Below, piece after piece: positions 1-11,689 of a stretch of 64,000 nucleotides of DNA. The first letter of the stretch is position 1; every line of letters starts with the position of its first letter. The translations under genes were made by a program, and so were the position numbers. The notes beneath the pieces are model-generated. The model ran no database searches, had not been told where the DNA came from, and saw only the letters and a program-made list of their open reading frames with translations. Source of the stretch: Absidia repens (lineage: Eukaryota; Mucoromycota; Mucoromycetes; Mucorales; Cunninghamellaceae); the NCBI GenBank assembly GCA_002105175.1, contig MCGE01000016.1:131501-195500 (forward strand), given 5' to 3'.

Positions 1-698
1 ACTTCCGATTTCTTCAGTACCTTCATTGCGTAAAACTTGTTTGTTGTTTTGAATTTTGTCAAATATACTCTTCCAAATGTCCCAGTACCTATAGTAATAA
101 TAAATCATACCCAACCCAATCAATATAATAATAAGAAGAATAATAATAGTAATATATTGTCAATCGATGGGGTTTCAAAATTTAAATCATATTTGTATAT
201 TTATATATATATATATATTATATGACTTGACTTACCCAAGGTATCCAGCAAATCGAAATCGATTAAACCAAAAGAAGGTTTTTGAACATAAACAGGAGCA
301 CGTGAATGGTAGTATTGTAATCGACTTTGTTGTTGTTGATAGTGGGTATGAGCTGAAGGGGATAGGGGCATAGGCATATTCGCCAGTGGGTGGTTGGGTG
401 GGAAGGCTTGTTGTTGCTGCTGTTGTTGCTGTTGTGGTTGTTTCATTGGATAAGAAGACATACGACCAGGTTCTTGCCCAGGCCGCGGATGACTAAGATA
501 AACCGACTGCTGTTGCTGTTGTTGTTGTTGTTGCTGTTGCTGGTATTGTTGGTATTGCTGTTGTTGCTGTTGTTGATGCTGTGAAGATGGTGGTCGTTGA
601 TGCATATTTGAGGCCTGAAAAGGTGGTTGTTTGAGAAAAGTCAGCGGCGGAGGAGGTGAACTGACTTCATCGACAGTATGCTCAGATATGCGTTCCAT
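1..698 (-). CDS. cAMP-dependent protein kinase (PKA) catalytic subunit, N-terminal part
   Basis: Two exons are visible on the minus strand, 698-236 and 88-1, joined by an intron with donor GTAAGT and acceptor ..TAG; the gene runs off the left edge. The ~150-residue N-terminus is Gln-rich (three polyQ blocks) with proline patches and looks disordered, as in many fungal PKA catalytic subunits. The splice junction falls inside the glycine-rich loop: LDTLG followed by TGTFGRVYL, then FYAMKVLKK containing the VAIK-type ATP-anchoring lysine. This order (FDLLDTLGTGTFGRV) is typical of AGC kinases and closest to Tpk/PKA-C. PKA phosphorylates Ser/Thr targets after cAMP releases the regulatory subunit. 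The catalytic loop and C-tail lie outside the window, so another AGC kinase is not fully excluded. The start is the first Met in frame. It is divergent from the neighbouring splicing GTPase. Confidence 0.85.
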
Positions 699-1451
699 GG
701 TAATATAGTTGTATAAGAGCAGCCAGACTCAAGTATATTCTTAAAAGATATCAATAACAAGATGACACAAAAGTAAAGGTCACCTAGAGCATAAAGAAAG
801 AACGTCAGTGATACTTATTTGTCAATGATGTATATATTCCAATCTAGATTTACCTTGGTTTGAGGATATATATAATAGAGGTGTTGGGATATATATAAAT
901 AGAAGATTGGCCTTTTTTGTTTTTTACTATGTGGCTGTATATTCGTGTGAAGGTATAGCCAGACGAGAGTATATAGTGTCAGGTAGAGTATATATGAAGT
1001 CAGATGGGTAAAAGGTGGTCTTTTCTTGTCTAAACAAGAAATAGGAAAAAGGGTAAAAAAAAAAAAGGAAAAGGGAAAAAAAGAAAAAGAAAGAGAAAGC
1101 AAATAATTTGAGTCTGTCCCCCCCTTACTTTTTTATTTTTGTTCGGGGACGTAAAAGCAAAAAGGGGACACGCCAAATGGGTTAATCAGAACCATGGTTG
1201 CACAGTGCCAGCTCAATTATTGAGCAGGTCTATCTCGTCATTGTTTTTCTGTACCGCCAATCGTCATCCCACCTTCTCGGTTGCCCTTTTGCTGCACAAT
1301 TGCTGGTGTTTTCGCACTCCGCTTCTGGCGGGTTCAGCCATGACTCGTTTCTCTGGCTTTTATTGAGCGCTCAAGCTTGTTTTTTTTTTTATTTCTTTCT
1401 CTACTTGACCACCAAAATAGACTTTTTTCGTCTTCTTCTTTCTATACAACA
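699..1451. promoter_or_regulatory. Divergent intergenic region between PKA and Snu114 genes
   Basis: About 750 bp between two divergent start codons, so it should hold both promoters. The PKA-proximal half is AT-rich with TATATA runs (about 826-900); an A/G-rich tract lies at 1021-1100. The Snu114-proximal end is pyrimidine-rich (1380-1450), a usual feature just upstream of fungal start codons. I see no clear TATA box at a fixed distance and no coding potential. Confidence 0.45.
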
Positions 1452-4314
1452 ATGGATGAATCACTTTACGACGAATTCGGGAACTACCTTGGCCCCGATC
1501 TTGAAGATGATGATGATATCGAATACGAACAAGAAGAACTCGATCAAGAGGAAACCTATGGAGACACCACCGCATACGATCAACAACAGACCAGCGACCA
1601 AGACGAAGAAATGGTAGACGAAGGTGCCCTTATGCGAGTTGATGGTAAGTGTTCAATATTTATACTTGAATCGTTTGATGAAGAAGGAAACTCCCCTAGA
1701 ACACGTATTGGAATCTCTCTGTTGACGCGACCTTCTCCTGCTCACACTCCTTTTTTTTTATTCTCATTATATCCATTATAGATATCCCTGCTAATCAAAT
1801 CGTTTTACATGAAGACAAGAAATACTACCCCTCTGCTGAAGAAGTTTATGGAGCGGATGTGGAAACGATGGTGCAAGAAGAAGATACTCAACCTTTATCC
1901 GAACCTATTGTCAAACCTGTTGAAATTCGTAAATTCATTGTATCCGAAAAGAATCTCCCTGATACTCGTTACAGTAAAGAGTAAGTATGGCTGGCTGGGT
2001 TGGAGTCAATTTTATATTTACGTGTTTTGTGTATATACTAATATCTTTTTACTACATAGATTTATGATGGACATGATGAACTTCCCTGAACATACACGCA
2101 ACGTGGCCATCGTTGGTCAACTTCATCACGGAAAAACGTCATTCATGGATATGTTGGTTTCGGAAACTCACAATGTCCCCATCAACGTTGATCAACCAGT
2201 AAGCATCACAAAACAGAGCGCGATTGGTGGGGGATGGGAAGGTCTGGGGGGGTTTTTTGGTTCTCATTCCCTCATAAATGAAATATTTTCTTCTTCTATA
2301 GGAGCGTTATACGGATACCCATGTACTGGAACGCGAACGTGGGATTAGTATCAAAAGTATGCCCATGACGGTGGTTATGCAAGACGTGAATGAAAAATCC
2401 CACTTGTTGAATGTGATTGATACTCCTGGTAAAGAAAAATAATAATTGACGGTTGCAATAGGATGATAGTAGGAACTGACTTCTGTGGGCTTTGCTGTTT
2501 TGTGCCATATTAGGTCATACTGATTTCATTGACGAAGTGATCGCCGCTACCAGATTAGCTGATGGTGTTGCTCTTGTTGTGGATGTCGTGGAAGGTGTCA
2601 TGGTCAACACGGAAAAGATCATCAAGCAATGTATTCATGATGGATTGGCAATGACGTTAGTGATCAACAAGGTGGATCGTTTGATTTTGGAATTGAAGTT
2701 ACCTCCTAACGATGCCTACTTTAAACTACGACACACTATTGAAGAAGTCAACAATGTGATTAGGTAAGAAGGGGGCAAGGGTGTGGAAGGGAGAAGAGAA
2801 TATGTTATATGCGTGGTTTACCAAAGAGGGGAGGGGACTAAACTCTTGTTTTGCTTTTTTATTACCAACATTTAGAAACACGCCAGGTGGTGAAAATATC
2901 CGACTTTCTCCTGAACTAGGAAACGTTTGTTTTGCCTCGAGTCAAACGGGATGGTGCTTTAATTTAAAGTCATTTGCAAGGTTGTATGCGGATTCTTATG
3001 GTAAAGCGACATAATAAAAAAAAGGGGGGCAAGGGGTGGGCATCAATATTGATTTTATTTTTTGTCTTGTTTTGTAGAGGATGAAATTGATTACAAGCAA
3101 TTTGCTCAACGTCTCTGGGGTAACATTTATTACAACGCTGAAAACGGTACCTTCCATCGAAAAGCCCAAGGCATCAACAGCAAACGAACCTTTGTTCACT
3201 TTATTCTCGAACCATTATACAAGCTTTACTCACAGGTAAGAAAAAAAAAAGGATGGTTTGAGAATGAAAATCTGGGCTCACGTTATTTTATTTTTTGAAA
3301 TTGGTGGATTATAGGTGATTGGGGAAGATCAAAAGGAACTGAAACGAACATTACGATCCTTGGGAATTTACTTGAAGGAAAAGGAATTTGGATTGAATGT
3401 GAAGCCTCTATTACGACTTGTCCTCGCTCAATTCTTCGGTCCACCTTGTGGATTTGTTGATATGGTGGTGAAACACATCCCATCGCCTGCAGCCAACGCT
3501 GCACACAAGATTAATCAAGTGTACTCGGGACCTTTGGACGATATCACTGCTGAAGCCATGCGTACATGTGATCCTGATGGCCCACTGATGATTTATGTTA
3601 CTAAACTGTACAATGATGAAGATGCAACTGGCTTTGATACATTTGGTCGTGTATTCAGTGGCACGGTCAAATCTGGTCAAATGGTTCGTGTGCTTGGTGA
3701 AGGTTATTCCGTTGATGATGAAGAAGATATGATGGTTCAACGGGTGACGAATACATGGATTTATGAATCAAGGTAATGTATTGGAGGGAGAAAAAAGAAA
3801 AACTGTGGTACACACACGCAAATAGCTGATTCTTATCTTTATGGGGGACGGGTGCTATTGTTTAGATATCGTATGCAAGTAGATGGTGTCCTTCCTGGTG
3901 GATGGGTTTTACTTGGCGGTGTCGACAACTCGATTACAAAGACAGCGACCATTGTGGATCACAAATCAAAACACGACAACTATATCTTCCGACCTTTACG
4001 ATTTCCCACAGCAGCCGCATTGAAGGTAGCCATTGAACCTATGAACCCATCAGAACTCCCAAAGATGCTGGATGGTCTTCGGAAAATCAATAAAAGCTAT
4101 CCTATAGTAACAACCAAGGTCGAAGAATCTGGCGAACATATTATTTTGGGCACTGGTGAAATGTATTTGGATTGTGTACTTCATGATTTACGTCGAATGT
4201 ATGCCGAAGTGGAACTTAAAGTGGCTGACCCTGTGGTACGATTCTGTGAAACTGTCGTGGAAACCTCGGCCTTGAAGTGCTTTGCTGAAACTCCCAATAA
4301 AAAGTAAGTCCCAG

Positions 4315-4365
<51 letters not shown>

Positions 4366-5410
4366 CTTACTGGAATTGAATGAGCTGACTGACACTCCCC
4401 CCATCTCTTCTTCTCTCTCAATTGCAGGAACAAGCTCACCTTTATTTCGGAACCATTAGAAAAAGGATTAGCAGAAAATATCGAAATGGGAAAAATCAAT
4501 CTTCGCTGGCCAGCAAAACAGCTTGGTGGATATTTAGAACAAAACTATGGATGGGATGTACTGGCGGCACGGTCAATATGGGCATTTGGACCAGATGATA
4601 TGGGGCCTAATATATTGATGGATGATACGTTGCCATCTGATGTGGACAAGAAATTGCTATACTCTGTGAAGGATTCTATTCGACAAGGGTTCCAATGGGG
4701 TACGCGTGAAGGACCATTATGTGATGAACGTAAGTAGTTTTTTGAGGGGGGGGGGGATGGGACGAACAACTGTATTTTTTTTCCCTAAAATTGATCATCA
4801 CCGCCGTTTTTTTTTTTTATATATATATATAGCTATTCGTGGGGTCAAATTCAAGATTATTGATGCAGTTTTGGCTAACGAACCCATTCATCGTGGTGGT
4901 GGACAAATCATTCCTACAGCCCGTCGTGTATGTTACTCCTCCTTCTTAACGGCCACGCCTCGCTTGATGGAACCTGTCAACTATGTGGAAATCCAGGCGC
5001 CCGCCGATTGCGTGGAATCCGTGTATGCCGTGCTACAACGACGCCGTGGTCATGTCACGCAAGATATTCCGAAATCAGGCTCCCCACTTTACACCGTTAA
5101 GGCATTCATCCCGTTGATTGATTCTTGTGGATTTGAAACCGATTTACGTACACACACTCAAGGTCAAGCGTTTTGTCAACAAATCTTTGATCATTGGCAA
5201 ATTGTTCCTGGGGATCCTTTGGATACTTCCATAGTCTTACGTCCTTTGGAAACAAGTACGGCACAACAATTGGCCCGTGACTTTATGGTCAAAACAAGAA
5301 GAAGAAAGGTAAGTGGATGGGAATAGAGAGGGGAGGGACGGGGGGATAGCGAGAAAAAAGGGCAATACGGCATTCCATATCTGACTCTCACACACTCTCT
5401 CTTTCTCTCT

Positions 5411-5449
<39 letters not shown>

Positions 5450-5552
5450 GGGTCTCTCGGAAGATGTTAGTATCAACAAATACTTTGATGATCCCATGTT
5501 ATTGGCTTTGGCACAAAGTGATATTCTTGGTGGTGGCATGACAACGGATTAG
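1452..5552 (+). CDS. SNU114: Snu114/EFTUD2, U5 snRNP GTPase
   Basis: Twelve exons: 1452-1644, 1782-1980, 2060-2198, 2302-2428, 2514-2763, 2876-3000, 3078-3235, 3315-3772, 3866-4303, 4428-4729, 4833-5308, 5451-5552; all introns GT-AG; 988 residues, close to human EFTUD2 (972) and yeast Snu114 (1008). It is the EF-2-like GTPase of the U5 snRNP that regulates Brr2 helicase action during spliceosome activation and disassembly. The acidic N-terminus [15 protein letters not shown] is diagnostic of this family rather than of EF-2. Visible GTPase motifs: P-loop [26 protein letters not shown] and NKVD. Domain IV/V is intact ([21 protein letters not shown]) and the C-terminus ends with the family-like [13 protein letters not shown]. 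It converges with the next gene. Confidence 0.97.
4314..4362. repeat. (CA)n(TA)n microsatellite in a Snu114 intron
   Basis: A CA run followed directly by a TA run, inside the intron between exons 9 and 10 just after its donor. On the opposite strand it reads through as artefactual Ile-Tyr repeats. Probably length-variable between strains. Confidence 0.9.
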
Positions 5553-6038
5553 GGGACCTGGATTTAGTTTAGAAACCAAAAACAACGACAACAAAAAAAA
5601 AAAAGAGATATTACTAGTGTTTTAGTGTTTATTTTGACTTTTTGTATAGAAAATGAAATAATATATAAAAGTGAAAAATAGGAAACATGTCTTCGGGTCT
5701 TTTATTTTATTGTATTTTTTTCTTTGCACTATGCGTATGTGATGATTTTTTTTTAGATTAGGGATGGGTATCGGGAATCGGGCATGACATATTAGCAGGA
5801 AGGATAGGATAGGTGATTTGCAGGATGTTTAGGCATTTGATTTTTAAAAGAACGATTCTGAGAAGGGTGTGCACTATAAGGGTATGGGAGAGGTGGGGAA
5901 GAGAAGAGGGGAGAAAAGATGGAAATCAGGATATGGATGATTTATTATCACAACAACAGCAACAACAACAATAAAAAAAAAAGAAAAAAGAAAGAGGGAA
6001 TGGAGGGCAAATAACAACAAAACAAATAAATAAACATT
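5553..6038. other. Convergent 3' intergenic region
   Basis: Shared downstream space of Snu114 (+) and the membrane-protein gene (-). An A-rich run near 5595 and GAAATAATATATAAAA near 5650 could serve Snu114 polyadenylation. Purine-rich and CAA-rich patches occur near 5940-6020. No coding sequence seen. Confidence 0.4.
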
Positions 6039-7169
6039 TTACACGGAAAAGGAAGGAAAAGTGGAGACGATAGTGGGTACAACAGCGGTATGAATCATGG
6101 AAGGATGATGTGTAGAGGGAAAAGAAGTAGGGATGAACGGCAAAAATGCATTCAATGTCGGATGATGAACAGGGGATACCAAAAGATTGGTGATAGTGGC
6201 TGTGGCTGTAGCTGTAGCTGTAGCGGTGGATGTAGCTGTGGCTGTGGCCGTAGCCGTAGCTGTGATATAGATGGGTGGGGATGATGATGATGATGATAAT
6301 ATTGATGATGTTGATGATGATGGTGATGATGATGATGATGGTAATAGTGATAGTGCAGACGGTGGGGTGTGATGTTGGGGTTGACTAAATGCTTTACCCA
6401 ACCCAATTAGAATAAATGTCAGAGCAATTAAAAGACCGACAATGATCATCAGGGCGGCCACGATCCATCGTTTGACTTTTTTTTTGGGTGAAGTGCTAGC
6501 AGTGATGGTGGAAGAAGCGACCGCAGCGGCAGATATGGATGTGGGTGTGTTGGTGATGGGCAAAGGTGCAGGCGTAGAAGCAGATGAGCTGGCTGTTATG
6601 GTTGGAAAATAAGACGAAGCATGATGGGTCGTAAAGACAGGGGAAAATGGAATGGGAATGGTAGTATTTATTGGAGTGATTAATGCCGAACGTTTATCTT
6701 GATGAAGCTGACATAGTGGTGTATGTGGATGTTCGAGTGAATTATAGTGATAATACGGCTGTTTTTGTTTTTTCATGTCAAAAGTGGGGTCGTAGTTGTC
6801 CTCATTAATGCCTTTTTCCTCAACCATTACCCCTTGCTCATCATCATCATCATTATTATTATTGTCAGAGGGTGGTGGAGAGTTGGGTACAATCATTGTC
6901 GTCGATGAAGATGCTGCAGTGTTTCTCACGTAAGGCGAATAAATGGTATCGATTCCATCAGGATGCATTGGACAATGCTGAGAGAGAGGGACAGAGAGAG
7001 ACAGAGAAACAAAAAAAAAAAAAAAAAAGTGGGAGAGAGAATTAAAAAAAAAAAAAGGAAAAGAGAAAGTGAAAGGGAAAAAAATTGAAAAAGAGATATA
7101 CCTCTCACTAGTCAGGATTATAAAAGATGATCCGATATACATGATGGTTCGTTTAGAACTCACCAGCAT
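6039..7169 (-). CDS. Hypothetical single-pass membrane protein with Thr-Ala repeats
   Basis: Main exon 6977-6039, with Met at 6968 (MHPDGIDTIY) as the simplest start, giving 309 residues. An upstream six-base exon 7169-7164 (ATG CTG, followed by donor GTGAGT) splices in frame to an acceptor CTCTCTCAG at 6978 and would add five residues; reading straight through instead gives an implausible poly-Phe/Ser stretch, so an intron is likely. The product has an acidic Asn/Asp-rich N-terminal half, a basic KKKVKRW motif directly before one transmembrane helix (WIVAALMIIVGLLIALTFIL), then a Ser-rich tail with strictly alternating Thr-Ala dipeptides. Basic residues on the N-side suggest a type II-like orientation with the Ser/Thr tail outside. 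No family recognised; it may be a wall or surface protein. Confidence 0.55.
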   Translation of the reverse strand: MLVSSKRTIMYIGSSFIILTSERYISFSIFFPFTFSFPFFFFNSLSHFFFFFFVSLSLSVPLSQHCPMHPDGIDTIYSPYVRNTAASSSTTMIVPNSPPPSDNNNNDDDDEQGVMVEEKGINEDNYDPTFDMKKQKQPYYHYNSLEHPHTPLCQLHQDKRSALITPINTTIPIPFSPVFTTHHASSYFPTITASSSASTPAPLPITNTPTSISAAAVASSTITASTSPKKKVKRWIVAALMIIVGLLIALTFILIGLGKAFSQPQHHTPPSALSLLPSSSSSPSSSTSSILSSSSSSPPIYITATATATATATSTATATATATATITNLLVSPVHHPTLNAFLPFIPTSFPSTHHPSMIHTAVVPTIVSTFPSFSV

Positions 7170-7731
7170 TTTTATATTTCATAAGAAAGGAATATAGAAT
7201 ACTTTTCCCTCCACACACTTATCACATCTGTAGGTACACATGAAACCGTACCCACTTTTTTTTTTTTCACCGAAGGCAAAACCGGTTTTTCCGTATAAGA
7301 AGCCCTTAACCATGAAATCATTGACAATGACGTTGATCGTCTTTATGTAAATTTTCAAGACTCAATTATCCTATCGCCTCATAGAGTCAACAATTTTATA
7401 TCATGAACTTAATAAAAAAAATCATAAAAAAGATGCCTTTATTATTGATTTCAAAATGTACAAAATATAAAATAGCCTCAATATCAGAAGTAATATATCA
7501 TAATGAGTCCTAAAAAAAAAGTGGCATAATCCGATAAAAAGCATAAAGTATAAACTACATGGATAAGTAAAAATAAGGGTACCAAGGGAAAATAGAATAC
7601 TACTAAAAATAAAATTCAATCATCATCATTTTTTTTTAAATAAATCATAATATGAAGACATAGAAAAAAGTAAATCATAAGGGGCGGGGTTTAAGGAGTG
7701 AATAAACAAAAATGGCGGTGTTTGAAAAGAA
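7170..7731. other. AT-rich intergenic region
   Basis: Upstream of the membrane-protein gene and downstream of the next minus-strand gene. AT-rich with short A runs; the stretch 7630-7720 probably holds the 3' end of the neighbour. No convincing coding sequence. Confidence 0.35.
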
Positions 7732-8292
7732 TTATGCGAAACCATAAGCCTTGATTTTCAGGTCCACTTTTCTCAAATTGCGCTCCAAGCTTCGAATTTG
7801 AGCCATCAAATCATCATAGGCGATGCTGAGTTCACGGTCAATATTGTCCAAATAATCTTCTGTCTCCATTCTAGAGGGATGGATAGTAAAGACTGTTTTC
7901 AGTGATTGGAGTATAATGTCGATGGTTGCCCATTCATCCTGTAAATAATCCAAGGTATCCTGTAATTGAATCAATCTTTGCAAATTATTTGGATCACCCG
8001 TAGCAGTAACAGAAGTTGAAGCTGAAGCAGAAGTGGTAGCAGTAGCAGTAGCAATGGGTCGAATTCTTTTCTTTGTGGGTGATTGAGTCTCTTGTTGTTT
8101 TCGTTTATGATTACGATCAATTGTATTGATGTCTTTTTTCCCCAAGGAAAATGGAGTAACATAATCATCCATCAAAAAGTAAGAAGAATAAGGGTATTTC
8201 TCTTTGTTTTTGATATAGACGTCAATAGGAGGGGAATGACGGTGGTTCAAAAAGGCAAATCGGGATGCGAATTCTATATATTCTGCCATCAA
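7732..8292 (-). CDS. Hypothetical small protein with C-terminal coiled coil
   Basis: Uninterrupted 186-residue frame beginning MMAEYIEFASRFAFL; no family recognised. The N-terminal 55 residues are mixed and look folded, residues ~60-85 form a basic linker (NHKRKQQ, PTKKRIRP) that could be a nuclear localisation signal, followed by an Ala/Thr/Ser stretch. The last ~85 residues are heptad-like with leucine/isoleucine spacing (LQRLIQLQDTLDYL, LMAQIRSLERNLRKVDLKI), consistent with a coiled coil. Size, basic linker and coiled coil resemble small kinetochore or transcription-complex subunits, but that is only an analogy. A T-rich tract precedes it. The alternative start one codon downstream is equally possible. 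Confidence 0.6.
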   Translation of the reverse strand: MMAEYIEFASRFAFLNHRHSPPIDVYIKNKEKYPYSSYFLMDDYVTPFSLGKKDINTIDRNHKRKQQETQSPTKKRIRPIATATATTSASASTSVTATGDPNNLQRLIQLQDTLDYLQDEWATIDIILQSLKTVFTIHPSRMETEDYLDNIDRELSIAYDDLMAQIRSLERNLRKVDLKIKAYGFA

Positions 8293-10952
8293 ATCCTTTG
8301 CCTTTCTTTTTTTTTTTTTTTTTTTGGTTGGAGTGGGTCGTTTTACGTTTTCGTAGAGAAGTATTTGCTATTATATTGATGAAGGTGATATTATTGTTTA
8401 GAATCAAATCATATAGTAATGACAGATTCGCCAAAAAAAAAAAAAAATCAATGCCACCCAAAATTGGTCGGAATTATAATTGAACAAAGATGTAAATCTG
8501 AGAGAAATGGAAAAGAGTTAAAAGAACAAACAAGGTCTGATTTATATTACAATTGTAATGAAAAAAATAAAATAAATAAGGGGTGGAGGAACAAAGGAAA
8601 ATAAACAGCTACTCCACCTCACTAGAATTCCGTTTCCGGCTGCTTCACTGTAAGTTTACACGAAATCATGTTGTGCCTCTGTAAACGAGGAAATTTCCTT
8701 TTGGAGTCTGGAGTGCGAAAGGGGGGTCTTTCTTTTAACAAACAATGGCTGGGTAGGAAATAATACCAATTTTGGTCGTCTTTTATTCCAAATGAGGTTG
8801 GTTCTATTACCTGAAAAAAAAGGTTGATCGTTTTTTAAGGATAAGTAATACTTAAAAAACTCTCCTTCACGTCTATCTATCCGAGTTTCTGGTTTTCTTA
8901 TTTGATAATGACAATGTGCAAGACAAAATATCAGCTGCTGCATTTTTTTTTTTTTTTTTTTTTTACCGAAAAAAAAAGAATCGATTGCTTTCAGCCAAAT
9001 CATACATCATGCTTAGCTATCTGCGTCGTCATTCGTTATTATCCGTTATTACCATATCATAGCTTTTTTTTTCACTGTATTCATCATTAAGCGTAATTTA
9101 ATTTTATTTCATCTTTATCCTTCAATGACTCCCTTTTCGAGGTCTCTCTCCCATTTTTTTTCCAACTCCTCATGAACAATTCTGGTTTAGTAATCGAGAT
9201 GATCGAGTCTGAACAATTATCCGCCCTTTTTTTTTTTTATTATAATTATTATTGCCACTAATCCATCATTCTTTGTACTTTTTTAATCATTGGTCTACCA
9301 TGATCCGCTTTCTCCTCGGGAATACCTTTTGGTCATAAATTTCACTACACAAAAAAAAACTAACATTCTCCTTGCTTGATTTTTCATTATGTGTTAATAT
9401 AGGCTTTTATAATATGATATGCCAAAAAAAAGAACAAAGTATACTTCTTTTTGGCGTCCTTTGATAAACATTTACAGTTTCGTACAACACGTTTCTAAAG
9501 AGGGAGCCCTTCTCCTAAAGAACAATGAACATTCACGAATGCAACCCTTTACCGAGAACTTTCTTTTTCTTTACCACATTCTTATCGATATCATCCCTTG
9601 TTTAATCTTTTATATTTGAATCTGCAAATGACATATAAAAAATAAAGTAAATGCCAGATGTCATACTACACTTTACTGCTTCTCATTGTTATTAGTATTA
9701 TATTACTGTATATTAATAATCAATTAATTTACAGGACCAGGTGTATAGTGTTGCTCTATTGGTGCTTTTGGCATGAATTTTATTCAATCTCCGATACATT
9801 CCGGTACATCATTCCAAATTTTTCAAATAAAAAAAGAAAAGAAGACGATCTATATGGCACGCCAATACGCAATTGTTTTATTAAAGAGGGCAGATGAATG
9901 AATATAGAAGCTTATTTTATTATTTTCTCCGACTATACTCCTGACAGGGGAAGAGTTCGCTCCCTTTTTTTTCCAGCAGTCGGTGAATAATACACATAGT
10001 ACAGTCAGGACGCCGTGAATAATAAAAAAAAAAAGGTTTTGATTTCAACCCAGCCAGACAAGTGAAGGTTCTATGATGGAGGATACCTTTAAATGGGAAA
10101 ACATAGAGAACCAGAACAAAATCAAGATTGTCCTTCATTGGTAACCCCCCCCTCCAAAAGTTGTACCATTTTTAAAATCAAGACCGAAAAAATAAAACTA
10201 TAAGCCAAGTTGTCATCGTTTTCGGTATTATTTTTTATAATGCATTCAAAAATAATGTATGTCTGCAATACTTTGATATCACCATTTAAGTACTGTAATC
10301 ATTAACATGTGCGTATCTTTTGTTCTTTTTTTCTATCTCTCTGCTTATGAAGGAAAGCGACTTTGGTGATGTCAGGGGAAGGTAGACTGGAAAACGACCC
10401 TTTTTACCCCCTTTTCTAAAAGCATATCCTTTATTTTTCCACTCATCCTTTTGTGGTTGGATTATAATAAGCACCACCGATATCGTACGATAATGCATAA
10501 ATATTCATCCATGACCAATCAGTCCCTTATTTATGACACGGCATTAACATGTACAACCTTTTTCTAATAAAATCCATCTTTTGCCCCAGTCCCACACTGT
10601 GTTGGAGATCCCATCGATCAACAAAATCACTAGTTCTCTCTCTTTCTCCTTTAACAAGTTTATCCAACCTCTTTTTCTTTTCCCCGTCATATAAAATCAC
10701 TAATAACCTCAATAGTATTGGTAAATAAAATCAGGCCATTTTCCGTCACCACCCTTATTTTTTTTTTTTTTTTGAGGGGGTGGTATACATCATCAATAAT
10801 GATCAAGTAAAAAAAAAAAAAGCAAACATTTCTTTTATTCATATATACAAATATACTATCCTATAGGGTGATTTGATTGTGTGTGAAGAAGGGAGAAGAT
10901 GGGTAGGGGAATATATATATACTAAATGGGATGGGGAGAGGAGGGTGAAGGT
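8293..10952. other. Gene-poor 2.7 kb intergenic region
   Basis: No reading frame here shows sustained non-repetitive coding character. It contains many poly-T/poly-A runs (for example 8306-8325, 8945-8964, 10757-10773). A short stretch near 10045-10075 weakly resembles the CACGTG-containing left end of the dispersed repeat described elsewhere in this window, but too weakly to call. The right end (10800-10950) should contain the 3' UTR of the tail-anchored gene. Confidence 0.4.
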
Positions 10953-11126
10953 TTATGTTAAAAAGACAAAATAATGTTGATGGTGTAGATAAAATTGATA
11001 CAAAAGAGCCACCAACGAAGCCAAGATAAGGATTCGGAATAGTCGCCATAAGTAATCACCAATAGAGTAGATAGAAGAGGAAGATGGGTATTTTATAGAA
11101 GCGTCGCCAATACTGGGTAAAAATGT

Positions 11127-11158
<32 letters not shown>

Positions 11159-11561
11159 CCGTCGCTGCTGTTCCATCCATAGGTTCTGGCGGTGGTGAAG
11201 GTGGAAATAGAGTGGCAGGGTCATCGTGTTCTTTAAAGTCAATAGGATCCATGGGCTCTTCTTCATTGTTGTTGTTATTGGTAGACGCACTAGTAGCAGA
11301 ATCAGGTGTTCCTGCACGACTTTGTTCCATTTTCTGTATAAAGTGTTGTTCAGCAATCCGTTCAATCACATCTTGACTGGCAAGTTGCGCTGCAATCACT
11401 TCGGATAGCATGGGCGCCCCTGTGGTACTGATTAGTGCTTCCACCACTTGTTCCAATACTCCTTTTTTGTCATCCTCTAAATCCGCTTCCTCTAATGCTG
11501 CTTGGGCTAGATCGATAAACTTGTCTTTGGATATAGAGGTTCGTTTCTTTCGACGTGACAT
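10953..11561 (-). CDS. Putative tail-anchored membrane protein
   Basis: Single exon, 202 residues, start at MSRRKKRTSI; the frame is open further upstream but reads poly-Phe/Tyr that looks like 5' UTR. A predicted helical region (residues ~8-80: DLAQAALEEADLEDDKKGVLEQV..., IAAQLASQDVIERIAEQHF) is followed by a Ser/Thr/Asn linker, a Pro-rich segment and an Ala run encoded by GCT/GCA repeats. A single hydrophobic helix near the C-terminus (RLFRILILASLVALLYQFYL) with only ~10 residues after it and no signal peptide is the classic layout of a GET-inserted tail-anchored protein of the ER or mitochondrial outer membrane. No family recognised. Its start lies ~150 bp from the CACGTG of a dispersed-repeat copy running the other way. 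Confidence 0.7.
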
Positions 11562-11689
11562 GTAATAATAAAAAAGGGGGGGGTAAGGGAGAATGAAGAA
11601 AAAAGAAAAAAATTCCCGATCTGAGCCACACAATTTTTTCTTTTTTGTATTGACTTCAACACCCGCGAGCTGAAGAGCTTGAGGTCACC

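Noticed and set aside
8656..9003. 115-codon minus-strand open frame
   Set aside because: Contains poly-Lys/poly-Phe from homopolymers and no domain or composition typical of a protein; no supporting splice or context.
10040..10080. Possible further copy of the dispersed repeat
   Set aside because: Only a short resemblance to the left end (AAGTGAAGG instead of CACGTGAA) without core or AATAAA modules.
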